From an uncultured Sphingosinicella sp. (GTDB taxonomy: Bacteria; Pseudomonadota; Alphaproteobacteria; Sphingomonadales; Sphingomonadaceae), in the NCBI RefSeq assembly GCF_902806315.1, contig NZ_CADCWD010000090.1:1-39199 (forward strand): a stretch of 39,199 nucleotides of DNA, read 5' to 3'. A model generated the notes under the pieces. It had not been told where the DNA came from. It did not search any database and saw nothing but the letters and a program-made list of their open reading frames with translations. Positions 31,412-39,199 of this stretch are shown here, one piece after another; the stretch's first letter is position 1; the number at the start of each line of letters is the position of its first letter. Made by a program: the position numbers and the translations under genes.

Positions 31412-32011
31412 TCAATTGTTTGTGGATTCGTCATCCCACGAGTCCCGACCGCCCGTCGCGGGAATATCCGTGTTGTCTCCGTCGTCCATGCCGTATCGCG
31501 TCGTTGCGGCTTCGCCGGCTCGTTGCGGGCGTATCTCTGTTCGCTTCCGACCGCCAAACACAAACGGGATAGCGACAACCGCTACAATGCCAAGAAGCAC
31601 TGCTCCCGCAGCGATCACGGAGCTGGAGCCCGACCATTCGTGCCTTGACGCGCTTTTGCCGGAGGTCGCGCCACGTCGCACGGGCAAGCTGCTGGAGTCG
31701 CCGCTGATTGCTGCTCCCTGGGGCCCGCTACGTGCGCTGTAGGCGTGCATCTTAGCTTCGTTCGAGGTCGGCTCGGCATGAGCTTCCGCAAGGATCAGCG
31801 CCGCTTCAGCATCCTTCGACAGGAGTATCCGTCCTTCGTCCAAGCCTGCGATAAGCACGTTCGCAACCTGATAATGCCCATCCGCATACGCACTGTCCGA
31901 ATCGCCCAATACGGTCAGTCGATCCTCATCGAGATTATAGACCGTCCCGATCCGGCTACCGTCGGCCGAGAAGACTCCCATACCCACTCGCATTTCACTG
32001 ATGGCAGCCAA
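31412..32011 (-). CDS. DUF2171 domain protein with C-terminal membrane helix
   Basis: The start is TTG at 32011, because GGAGG lies 6 nt upstream and the DUF2171 domain begins at once: (M)AAISEMRVGMGVFSADGSR, IGTVYNLDEDRLTVLGDSDS, YQVANVLIAGLDEGRILLSK. After residue 80 comes a low-complexity Ser/Gly linker, then a hydrophobic helix (SSVIAAGAVLLGIVAVVAIPFVFG, about 141-164) and a polar, acidic tail. DUF2171 is a small beta barrel related to PRC-barrel proteins, often in envelope or stress contexts. Function unknown; the longer frame to 32101 has no support. Confidence 0.75.
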   Translation of the reverse strand: MAAISEMRVGMGVFSADGSRIGTVYNLDEDRLTVLGDSDSAYADGHYQVANVLIAGLDEGRILLSKDAEAALILAEAHAEPTSNEAKMHAYSARSGPQGAAISGDSSSLPVRRGATSGKSASRHEWSGSSSVIAAGAVLLGIVAVVAIPFVFGGRKRTEIRPQRAGEAATTRYGMDDGDNTDIPATGGRDSWDDESTNN

Positions 32012-32476
32012 GCTGTTCCTCCTCTTTGGCCCCCCAGCACAGCGCGAGCGGCTGTCTTTCAGCGTCAGCAAGCCCGCGGCGTTCCCGCTCCGCGAAACCA
32101 AGGCGGCGAAGCGGTTGAGGAGCGGGGCAATGCGATCGCCCTTGCGGGTGGAACGTCCTCATTGAGGCAAAAGCAAACATTCAGCGGAGTGTTTCGATCC
32201 GGCGCAAAATCGCGTTAGGAATGCAAGGGTTCCAGGTTGACGAGCACCTTGCGGCCCTCGGGGAGAGGCTGGAGAAGCTCCGCGGCTGAACCCGCATTGT
32301 GCGTTTCTGCACCAAGCGGCAATAGCTTGGGTAATGGTTTGCCCGAATGGCCTCTCCGCAACCGTTCGGACGCAAACGTTGGGATGGGCGTCAGCAGCGG
32401 GCGAACGTGGACGCGGCGCAGATTCGGTCTCGTTCAAGAGCGGACATTCGGGGCTCACTCTACTATTGGGTGCCGA
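32012..32476. other. 465-bp divergent gap between DUF2171 and DsbA-like genes
   Basis: It should carry both promoters. No clear protein gene is seen; a 22-codon frame from 32220 lacks a proper ribosome binding site. Confidence 0.4.
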
Positions 32477-33115
32477 ATGAGGCTGACGCGCAGGGAGGTA
32501 AAGCAGCTGTGCGCATTGGTCGTTCTGTCGGTGGTGCTCGCGCTTTCTCTTCAGAGCGAACGATCCCTGGGACAGAATGTCGGCGACAATTTGCTCGCAC
32601 GCGCAGTGGGCGAGGACCAGTCTTCGCCCGCCGAGGGCAGTCCCGCAGCAGACCTCACTCTTGTCGTTTTCACTGACTATCGCTGTCCGGCATGCCGTGC
32701 TGCTCATCCGGCGATGAAGCGGGCCGTGGCAACGGATGGCAAGGTGCGCATCGTCTACAAGGACTGGCCCCTCTTTGGCGCTGCTTCGGAGCGCGCGGCG
32801 CAGATTGCGATCGCCTCCGAATTTCAAGGAATTTACCCGCTCGTCTACGATCGGCTGATGAGCGGACGCACCGACAGCGAGGATGCTCTCCGGAATGCGG
32901 TTCGGCATTCAGGAGGAAATTGGCGCCACTTGCAAGGTGACCTGGCGAGCAATCGGACGCTGATCTCGGCGCAGCTGGCGCGCAACAAGAGGCAGGCGTT
33001 CGAGTTGGGGCTGCCCGGAACGCCCGGCTACCTCATCGGGCCGATCCTGGTGCGAGGCGCTTTGACCGAGGCGGAATTCACTCGCGTGTTCCGTGAGGCG
33101 CGCGAAGCCAGCTGA
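32477..33115 (+). CDS. DsbA-family thioredoxin-fold protein
   Basis: From the ATG at 32477 the product is 212 residues. MRLTRREVKQ followed by LCALVVLSVVLALSLQ is a signal peptide or membrane anchor. The thioredoxin fold begins LTLVVFTDYRCPACRAAHPA with the CPAC active site at residues 70-73. It continues with VRIVYKDWPLFGAASERAAQIA, an inserted helical domain, and the cis-proline loop ELGLPGTPGYLIG. It should act in the periplasm on disulfides. The frame is open for 80 codons upstream, but that part has no signal and no domain. Confidence 0.88.
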   Translation: MRLTRREVKQLCALVVLSVVLALSLQSERSLGQNVGDNLLARAVGEDQSSPAEGSPAADLTLVVFTDYRCPACRAAHPAMKRAVATDGKVRIVYKDWPLFGAASERAAQIAIASEFQGIYPLVYDRLMSGRTDSEDALRNAVRHSGGNWRHLQGDLASNRTLISAQLARNKRQAFELGLPGTPGYLIGPILVRGALTEAEFTRVFREAREAS

Positions 33116-33214
33116 GCGTCCAGCAACGGGTCGAAGCGGGCGTTCGGCGAGGTTCAAACGGGCGCCATTGACTCGATGTTCGTCCTTCGGCAGCATCCGA
33201 GCGCTGGACAATGA

Positions 33215-33632
33215 TCAGGACTTGTTGACGGTGACTAGCAGGTAGGTGGCTGAGATCGCCGTGCGAGCGCCCACCTTGGTTCTGAGCCTCGAACAGCTCC
33301 ACGAGTTCGGCCTGCAGTTGCTCCGCACGCTTGTGCTTTTCTGCGGCTTTGAACGCGATCATGGTTGGGCCGTAATAGCGCCGGAACGCCTCGAGGAATT
33401 CGGCCGGAGGGCCGGGATGCCTGAAGGTATAGGTAGCGGGCTCGCAAGCGATGTCTTTTCTGCTGTATCCCGGCCGCTCCGAACCGCTCGCGCACATTCG
33501 CCTCAAGGCCCCAGGTAACCGGGCTGACGAAGCCGTTGGGCGGCGGAGGAGTATAGGCCGCGCTGATCTTGAGAACCTGCGCGACAAGAGTTGGGTCACC
33601 GGGAATCCAGTTCCCCATTACGAGCCTAAGCT
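33215..33632 (-). pseudogene. Class I SAM methyltransferase C-terminal part, broken by frameshifts
   Basis: Three minus-strand frames in sequence make one protein end. First comes VMGNWIPGDPTLVAQVLKIS then TPPPPNGFVSPVTWGLEANV and RERFGAAGI. Second is ATYTFRHPGPPAEFLEAFRR, YYGPTMIAFKAAEKHKRAEQ and LVELFEAQN. Third is TKVGARTAISATYLLVTVNKS then TGA at 33215-33217. This is the C-terminal half of a UbiE-like methyltransferase. The frames shift near 33460 and 33280. The N-terminal SAM-binding half is missing; at about 33632 the frame joins an integrase start instead. Confidence 0.7.
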
Positions 33633-33792
33633 TGAGGACGACGTGCGAGCCCGGAAGCCTGCGGCGAAACTGCCAGCTCTTTCTGCCGCTCGGCAGCGGC
33701 AGAATTGAGAGGCCTGGCGTCTCCGGATGCGAAATCGGTACACAAAATCTATCGTCGAGAGTCGCGGGCGTAAAAGGTTTTCGCCTTGCCAT
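33633..33792 (-). pseudogene. Tyrosine recombinase (integrase) N-terminal stub
   Basis: From the ATG at 33792 the frame reads MARRKPFTPATLDDRFCVPI, then TPGLSILPLPSGRKSWQFRR and LPGSHVVLKL, matching the arm-binding N-terminus of phage/island integrases. After about 53 residues it passes without a stop into methyltransferase sequence, so the catalytic domain is gone. It sits 160 bp from the 3' end of tRNA-Gln, the usual place for an island integrase. Confidence 0.7.
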
Positions 33793-33951
33793 ACCGATCC
33801 TTACCGGCCTTGGCGGAGCAGAAAATCGATACAGAAATCGGTACACAAGTGCTGTCAAATCCGGTCTAAATGAGGCGAACCGGGTCCAACTGCCTGGCGT
33901 GTCGATCTGAGCGCAACTTATTGTTCCGAGGCCGAATATTGAGGATTCGGT

Positions 33952-34026
33952 TGGCTGGGGCGGCAGGATTCGAACCTGCGGATGCCGGTACCAAAAACCG
34001 GTGCCTTACCACTTGGCGACGCCCCA
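33952..34026 (-). tRNA. tRNA-Gln (TTG)
   Basis: The minus strand folds as a cloverleaf: acceptor TGGGGCG/CGCCCCA, anticodon stem CCGGT/ACCGG around TTTTGGT with anticodon TTG, and a T-arm with GGTTCGAATCC. GCCA, including CCA, is encoded at the 3' end. Confidence 0.93.
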
Positions 34027-34075
34027 GCATCGGTCGCGAGCGGCCTTATAGCCGCCGCGCGGGCGAGCGAAAGAC

Positions 34076-34966
34076 TTAAGAGTTGGAATTGCGCCGATTG
34101 ACGAGGTCGAGATAGTCGCTGCGCAGCTGCAGCGTCAGTGCGCCGACCTCGAAATTCCATGGGCCCGCCGACGCGACCGGCGTCACTTCCGCCGCGCTGC
34201 CGGTGAGGAAGAATTGCTCGAAGCTCTCCAGCTCCTCCGGCCAGATCTTGCGCTCGATCACTTCGATGCCGCGGCGCCGGGCGAGGTCCATCACCGTGCG
34301 CCGGGTGATGCCGTCCAGGAAGCAATCGGGCGTCGGCGTGTGGAGAGCGCCGTCCTTGACGAAAAAGGCATTGGCACCCGTCGCCTCCGCCACTTGCCCG
34401 CGCCAGTCGAACATCAAGGCGTCGGCAAAGCCGCGATCCTCGGCTGCGTGCTTGGCCATCGTGCAGATCATGTAGAGGCCCGCGGCCTTGCTGTCGGTCG
34501 GGGCGGTGTAAGGCGCGGGGCGGCGCCAGGGCGAAATGTCGATCCGTATCCCCTTCTGCGCCGCCTCGTCGCCGAAATAAGCGCCCCAATGCCAGCAGGC
34601 GATCGCCATGTGCGGCTTGGTGCGCTGCGCGGCGACCCCCATCTGCTCGGAGCCGCGCCAGGCGACCGGGCGCATATAGGCGTCCACGAGGCCGTTGGCG
34701 GCCAGCGTCTCGCGGCAGGCCTGGTCGATCTCGTCGGCGCTCCACGGCAGCTCGAAGCCGAGGATCGACGCGCTCTTCCTCAGCCGCGTGCTATGCTCGG
34801 ACAGCTTGAAGATCTCGCCGCCATAGGCGCGCTGCCCCTCGAACACGGACGAGGCGTAATGGAGCGCGTGGGTGAGCACGTGGATGTTCGCCTCGCGCCA
34901 GGGCACCAGCTTGCCGTCGAACCAGATCCAGCCGTCGCGGTCGTCATAGCTTCTGGTGTCGGTCAT
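34076..34966 (-). CDS. ilvE: Branched-chain amino acid aminotransferase
   Basis: From the ATG at 34966 (AGGA 9 nt upstream) the protein is 296 residues. It is a fold-type IV PLP enzyme with WIWFDGKLVPWREANIHVLTHALHYASSVFEG at the N-terminus, Lys160 in APTDSKAAGLYM as the PLP lysine, and EATGANAFFVKDGALHTP plus the C-terminal TGSAAEVTPV. It transfers amino groups between glutamate and Leu, Ile and Val. An ATG at 34993 is in frame but has a poorer ribosome binding site. It stands alone next to tRNA-Gln; core metabolism. Confidence 0.93.
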   Translation of the reverse strand: MTDTRSYDDRDGWIWFDGKLVPWREANIHVLTHALHYASSVFEGQRAYGGEIFKLSEHSTRLRKSASILGFELPWSADEIDQACRETLAANGLVDAYMRPVAWRGSEQMGVAAQRTKPHMAIACWHWGAYFGDEAAQKGIRIDISPWRRPAPYTAPTDSKAAGLYMICTMAKHAAEDRGFADALMFDWRGQVAEATGANAFFVKDGALHTPTPDCFLDGITRRTVMDLARRRGIEVIERKIWPEELESFEQFFLTGSAAEVTPVASAGPWNFEVGALTLQLRSDYLDLVNRRNSNS

Positions 34967-35031
34967 TCGGGGATCCTGCAGGGGAGGAGCCATGCGCGAT
35001 AAGTCCGACCGCCCGGTCGGTCAACTTGGGC

Positions 35032-35850
35032 TCACCCGTCGGAGCGAGCGCTTGCCGCCATCTCCAGACCCCGCCGCCGCGAAGCGTCGAGGGTGCGCAG
35101 CATCAGCGCACGAAGCGCCTCGCCCTCGTCGAGCACCCGCAAGCCCGCTTCCGTCGTCCCGCCCGGGCTCGCGACCCGCCGGGCAAGTTCCGCCGGAGGC
35201 TCGTCTGAAGCGCCGGCGAGCGCTCCGGCGCCCTCCACCATCGCAGTCGCAAGCCGCCGCGCCTGCCCCGGCTCGAGGCCGAGCCGCTCGGCTGCGTCCG
35301 CAAGCGCATCGATGAAGCGGAACAGGAAGGCCGGCCCCGCACCCGTCAGATGCCCAGCCAGCGCGAAGCTCGCTTCGTCCTCGAACCATTCCGCCACGCC
35401 CAGGCTCGCCATCACTGCCGTCACCGCCTGGCGGGTCCCCGCGCCCGCGTCCCCGTGGAGGTTCACGACGCCCTTGCCGAGCCGCACCGGAGTGTTCGGC
35501 ATCGCCCGCACGATCGCCCGCGGCGCCGGGAAGCGCGTTCGCAGCGTCTCCAGCTCCACGCCCGCGAGGATCGACACCAGCACCGTCTCCGCCCCCAGCC
35601 GCGGCGCGAGCGCCGGCGCCACCTCGTCCAGCTTCTGCGGCTTCACTCCGAGCAGCACGAGCCCCGGCGCCTCGCCCTCCGGCAGGTCGGTGAGCACGCG
35701 CACCCCCTCCCCTGCCGCACGCCCGCTCGGCCGCACCACCGTCACCTGCTCGGGATCGAGCCCGACCTCGAGCCATCGCTCCAGCATCGCCCCGGCCATG
35801 TTGCCGCAGCCCACCAGCCATATCGGCCCACCCGTCCAGATCGCGTCCAT
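35032..35850 (-). CDS. proC: Pyrroline-5-carboxylate reductase
   Basis: The 272-residue protein has the Rossmann start IWLVGCGNMAGAMLERWLEVGL (residues 10-31), VLLGVKPQKLDEVAPAL, then AIVRAMPNTPVRLGKGVVNL. The C-terminal signature is HLTGAGPAFLFRFIDALADAAERLGL to RRVASPGGTTEAGLRVLD. It makes proline from pyrroline-5-carboxylate with NAD(P)H. It is 66 bp upstream of ilvE on the same strand, so the two may share a transcript. Confidence 0.95.
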   Translation of the reverse strand: MDAIWTGGPIWLVGCGNMAGAMLERWLEVGLDPEQVTVVRPSGRAAGEGVRVLTDLPEGEAPGLVLLGVKPQKLDEVAPALAPRLGAETVLVSILAGVELETLRTRFPAPRAIVRAMPNTPVRLGKGVVNLHGDAGAGTRQAVTAVMASLGVAEWFEDEASFALAGHLTGAGPAFLFRFIDALADAAERLGLEPGQARRLATAMVEGAGALAGASDEPPAELARRVASPGGTTEAGLRVLDEGEALRALMLRTLDASRRRGLEMAASARSDG

Positions 35851-36083
35851 CCCCCGCCCTTAGCCCGCTCCGCGCCACGCTAGAAGCACGCGATACGCGG
35901 AGGCGCGGAGACGCGAGAGGAGCTAGCACCAAGGTCCAGACCGATGATCGGGCTCATCTCCGCTCCCTCCACTGCTAGTTTGGCCGCCGCGTGGCGACCG
36001 ATACTCGGACACGACGATACCGTGCTGAGGAAATGAACGGAGATCAAACTCATCCATGCTGTTTCGTTTCCGAATAGTATGGC
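35851..36083. other. Gap between proC and the rpsA promoter
   Basis: There is no gene here that I can support. It holds the proC promoter region and low-information sequence. The cmk gene that often precedes rpsA is not present. Confidence 0.4.
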
Positions 36084-36112
36084 TTGCCCGCTCTCCCCCT
36101 CTCCCCTATACG
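36084..36112 (+). promoter_or_regulatory. Candidate rpsA promoter
   Basis: TTGCCC (36084-36089) and TATACG (36107-36112) are 17 bp apart, giving a leader of about 230 nt before rpsA. The leader contains hairpins such as GGCC-N7-GGCC-type GC stems, which could serve S1 autoregulation. Confidence 0.45.
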
Positions 36113-36346
36113 CGCACCCGTCCAGCGGGCGCTAAGCGCTTGCGGAGGCTCAGGCTTTGTACAAGCGCGTGAGGCGAGGCCCGTAAAGGCCAGCCCTCGA
36201 CGCGCTCTTTTGCTATTCGCCGCCCTCCGCAATCACTGCGCTCTCCTGGACGCCGCATCGGCATGGGGCCGGGGCGGCAGTCGGGTCAAAAGACCGTGGG
36301 AGACAACCTGCGGCCGGCAAAACAAACACGAAGGAAGACACCTCTT

Positions 36347-38059
<1,713 letters not shown>

Positions 38060-38073
38060 CCCATTCCGGACGG

Positions 38074-38110
38074 GGTGCGGGCGCTGGAAATGCGTCCGCA
38101 CCTCCTTTTG
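38074..38110 (+). terminator. Rho-independent terminator after rpsA
   Basis: GGTGCGG (38074-38080) pairs with CCGCACC (38096-38102), followed by TCCTTTTG. Confidence 0.75.
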
Positions 38111-38190
38111 CTGCGTCGAAACGATCCCTAGCGCCGCCATATCCCCTTGCGGGGCATTGCTTTTCCAGCTCTCCAGTGCGATTGATTTGG

Positions 38191-38218
38191 ATTAGCCGCT
38201 TTGGGGAATGCGGCTGAT
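38191..38218. promoter_or_regulatory. Inverted repeat upstream of ihfB
   Basis: ATTAGCCGC-N10-GCGGCTGAT is a 9-bp dyad with one mismatch, about 52 bp before the ihfB start. It may be an operator or a leader stem. Confidence 0.35.
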
Positions 38219-38269
38219 CTGGTCCGGCAACCCGCTTGGCCTTAACATATTTGGGTGGGGGATAGTGTC

Positions 38270-38548
38270 TTGATCCGTTCCGAACTGGTGCAGAAGCTCT
38301 GCGAAGATCATCCCGACCTCACGGCCAGGGAAATCGAGCGCGTGGTGTCCGCCTTTTTTGACTCGATCATTGACCAGCTCCAGACGGGCGGGCGTGTCGA
38401 GCTTCGCGGTTTCGGTGCATTTTCGACCCGCGAGCGCGAAGCGCGCAAGGGGCGCAACCCGCGCACGGGTGCCGCAGTCGACGTGAACGCCAAGCGCGTC
38501 CCCTATTTCAAGCCCGGCAAGGAAATGCGCGAGCGCCTCAACGTCTGA
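38270..38548 (+). CDS. ihfB: Integration host factor subunit beta
   Basis: I choose the TTG at 38270, with GGGGGA 7 nt upstream, because IHF-beta proteins begin MIRSELxxxL. A GTG at 38255 would add five residues. The 92-residue protein has the full HU/IHF fold: TAREIERVVSAFFDSIIDQL, then GRVELRGFGAFSTREREARK, and the DNA-bending arm GRNPRTGAAVDVNAKRVPYF, ending KPGKEMRERLNV. With IhfA it bends DNA at specific sites. It follows rpsA and precedes tRNA-Leu. Confidence 0.95.
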   Translation: MIRSELVQKLCEDHPDLTAREIERVVSAFFDSIIDQLQTGGRVELRGFGAFSTREREARKGRNPRTGAAVDVNAKRVPYFKPGKEMRERLNV

Positions 38549-38617
38549 GACCCGCCGGTGCTGCCATTGTCATTCCTGCTTTCGCGAAGATGCCGAATGG
38601 GGCAGACCGCCCGCTGT

Positions 38618-38703
38618 GCGGACGTGGCGGAACCGGTAGACGCTGGAGACTTAAAATCTTCTGCCCTTAGGGCGTGCGGGTTCGAGTCCCGCCGTCCGCA
38701 CCA
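38618..38703 (+). tRNA. tRNA-Leu (TAA)
   Basis: Acceptor GCGGACG/CGTCCGC with encoded ACCA; anticodon loop CTTAAAA, anticodon TAA. The long variable arm (TGCCCTTAGGGCG) and T-arm GGTTCGAGTCC confirm a class II tRNA-Leu. Confidence 0.94.
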
Positions 38704-38726
38704 TCAACTGTCAGCGACCCATCCCG

Positions 38727-39059
38727 TCAGGCTGGGACACGCGGCGCCTCCGACCGCACCGCAGTCCACTCGCACTGAGTGAGGCTGATCGGGTCGAGGA
38801 AGAGGCCGCCCATGCGGCCGCCAACTTGCCAGCGAACTTGTGCGTGGACCGGACCGATCCCCGGAACGTCCAGCGAGACGGTGCTTCCGATCCTGATCGG
38901 CTGCGCGCACTCGGCCATGAATCCGCTCTGCGAGACATCCCTGACCCGCACCTCGACATCATACCACTCGTCGCTGCGCAGGCTCGTTTTCGAGGAGACG
39001 GGCGTGCGCTCGCGCTGGCGCGCAACGAAGTCGTCGGGGCGGTCCTGATCGGACTTCAT
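38727..39059 (-). CDS. PilZ domain protein
   Basis: The 110-residue protein has a short N-terminal segment with RQRERTPV (RxxxR-like c-di-GMP motif), then DVEVRVRDVSQSGFMAECA, containing the D/N-x-S-x-x-G second motif as DVSQSG, and a beta barrel to RMGGLFLDPISL. PilZ domains bind cyclic di-GMP, and single-domain members often modulate motility or surface growth. It is convergent with tRNA-Leu, 23 bp away. Whether the binding motif is fully functional is not certain. Confidence 0.85.
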   Translation of the reverse strand: MKSDQDRPDDFVARQRERTPVSSKTSLRSDEWYDVEVRVRDVSQSGFMAECAQPIRIGSTVSLDVPGIGPVHAQVRWQVGGRMGGLFLDPISLTQCEWTAVRSEAPRVPA

Positions 39060-39118
39060 ACAAGCATCCCATCGAAGCAGAGGCAGCTAAGCGGGAGGGT
39101 ATGAAGGAGGGGTAAAGA

Positions 39119-39190
39119 TTCCACACCTGCTGAAAACTTCCACACCCGAAAATGCGCAATTCCAAACCCCCAATGACTCACTTCCACACC
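39119..39190. repeat. Four TTCCACACC-like direct repeats
   Basis: TTCCACACC at 39119, 39138 and 39182, and TTCCAAACC at 39160, all in the same orientation, are spaced 19, 22 and 22 bp apart, close to two helical turns. The array lies beyond the PilZ start and runs to the window edge; more copies may follow. It may be an operator. Confidence 0.6.
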
Positions 39191-39199
39191 GCAAGCGGC

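Noticed and set aside
31262-31648. GTG frame with AGGAGG 8 nt upstream
   Set aside because: It runs antisense through the DUF2171 gene and has no recognisable content; kept only as a note.
39119-39190. Replication origin with DnaA boxes
   Set aside because: The repeats match the DnaA box only in TCCACA; no dnaA, AT-rich region or parAB nearby.

Overview
The window is a high-GC chromosomal segment from an alphaproteobacterium, most likely of the Sphingomonadales. This is inferred from gene families and gene order (a 570-residue ribosomal protein S1 followed by ihfB, small sphingomonad-type hypothetical genes, a gene-transfer-agent-like terminase, DUF2459 and DUF6456 proteins) and from the composition. 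There is no rRNA here, so the genus cannot be fixed.

Left part (1-18031), mostly core or stable genes. It holds a 5'-truncated S41 protease, DUF2459, mtnP, a frameshifted DUF6456 gene divergent from an XRE regulator, a MAPEG protein, a 32-residue membrane peptide and two META-type lipoproteins. An Rrf2/NsrR-like regulator then faces a four-gene operon (membrane protein, group III truncated haemoglobin, alternative oxidase, DUF1971) across a cluster of ATACATG-type repeats, which looks like a nitric-oxide-resistant respiration module. Next come an RNase H-like gene, YkvA, tilS, an ExbD-like lipoprotein, TauE/SafE and a phage/GTA-type terminase whose head genes are absent. A divergent LysR regulator precedes a compact bicarbonate module: a Tat-exported beta-carbonic anhydrase, an SbtA-type permease and an SbtB-like PII protein.

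Middle part (18032-33900), accessory. It opens with a decayed copy of the terminase-associated small gene and two abutting insertion sequences (IS630 and IS5/IS427 types). After these lie a secreted-type protein with a damaged signal peptide, a YciF-like protein, a fragment of a short-chain dehydrogenase, an RTX protein with a duplicated module, and a 47-residue lasso-like precursor candidate directly upstream of an asparagine-synthetase-like cyclase. A YegD-like Hsp70, DUF2855, a nuclease, DUF2171 and a DsbA-like protein follow. The part closes with an integrase stub fused to a broken methyltransferase, next to tRNA-Gln. Sequence from about 22.9 to 28 kb looks less GC-rich than the flanks. 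The integrase stub, IS elements and pseudogenes suggest a decayed integrated island.

Right part (33952-39199), core: tRNA-Gln, ilvE, proC, rpsA with its promoter and terminator, ihfB, tRNA-Leu and a PilZ protein. At the very edge is a set of four TTCCACACC-like repeats.

The most promising candidate for something undescribed is the small peptide plus cyclase pair at 24699-26762, which lacks the usual lasso B protein and transporter nearby. The carbonic anhydrase/SbtA/SbtB module and the NsrR-alternative oxidase module are the next most coherent systems. All functions are inferred from reading the sequence; no database search was run.
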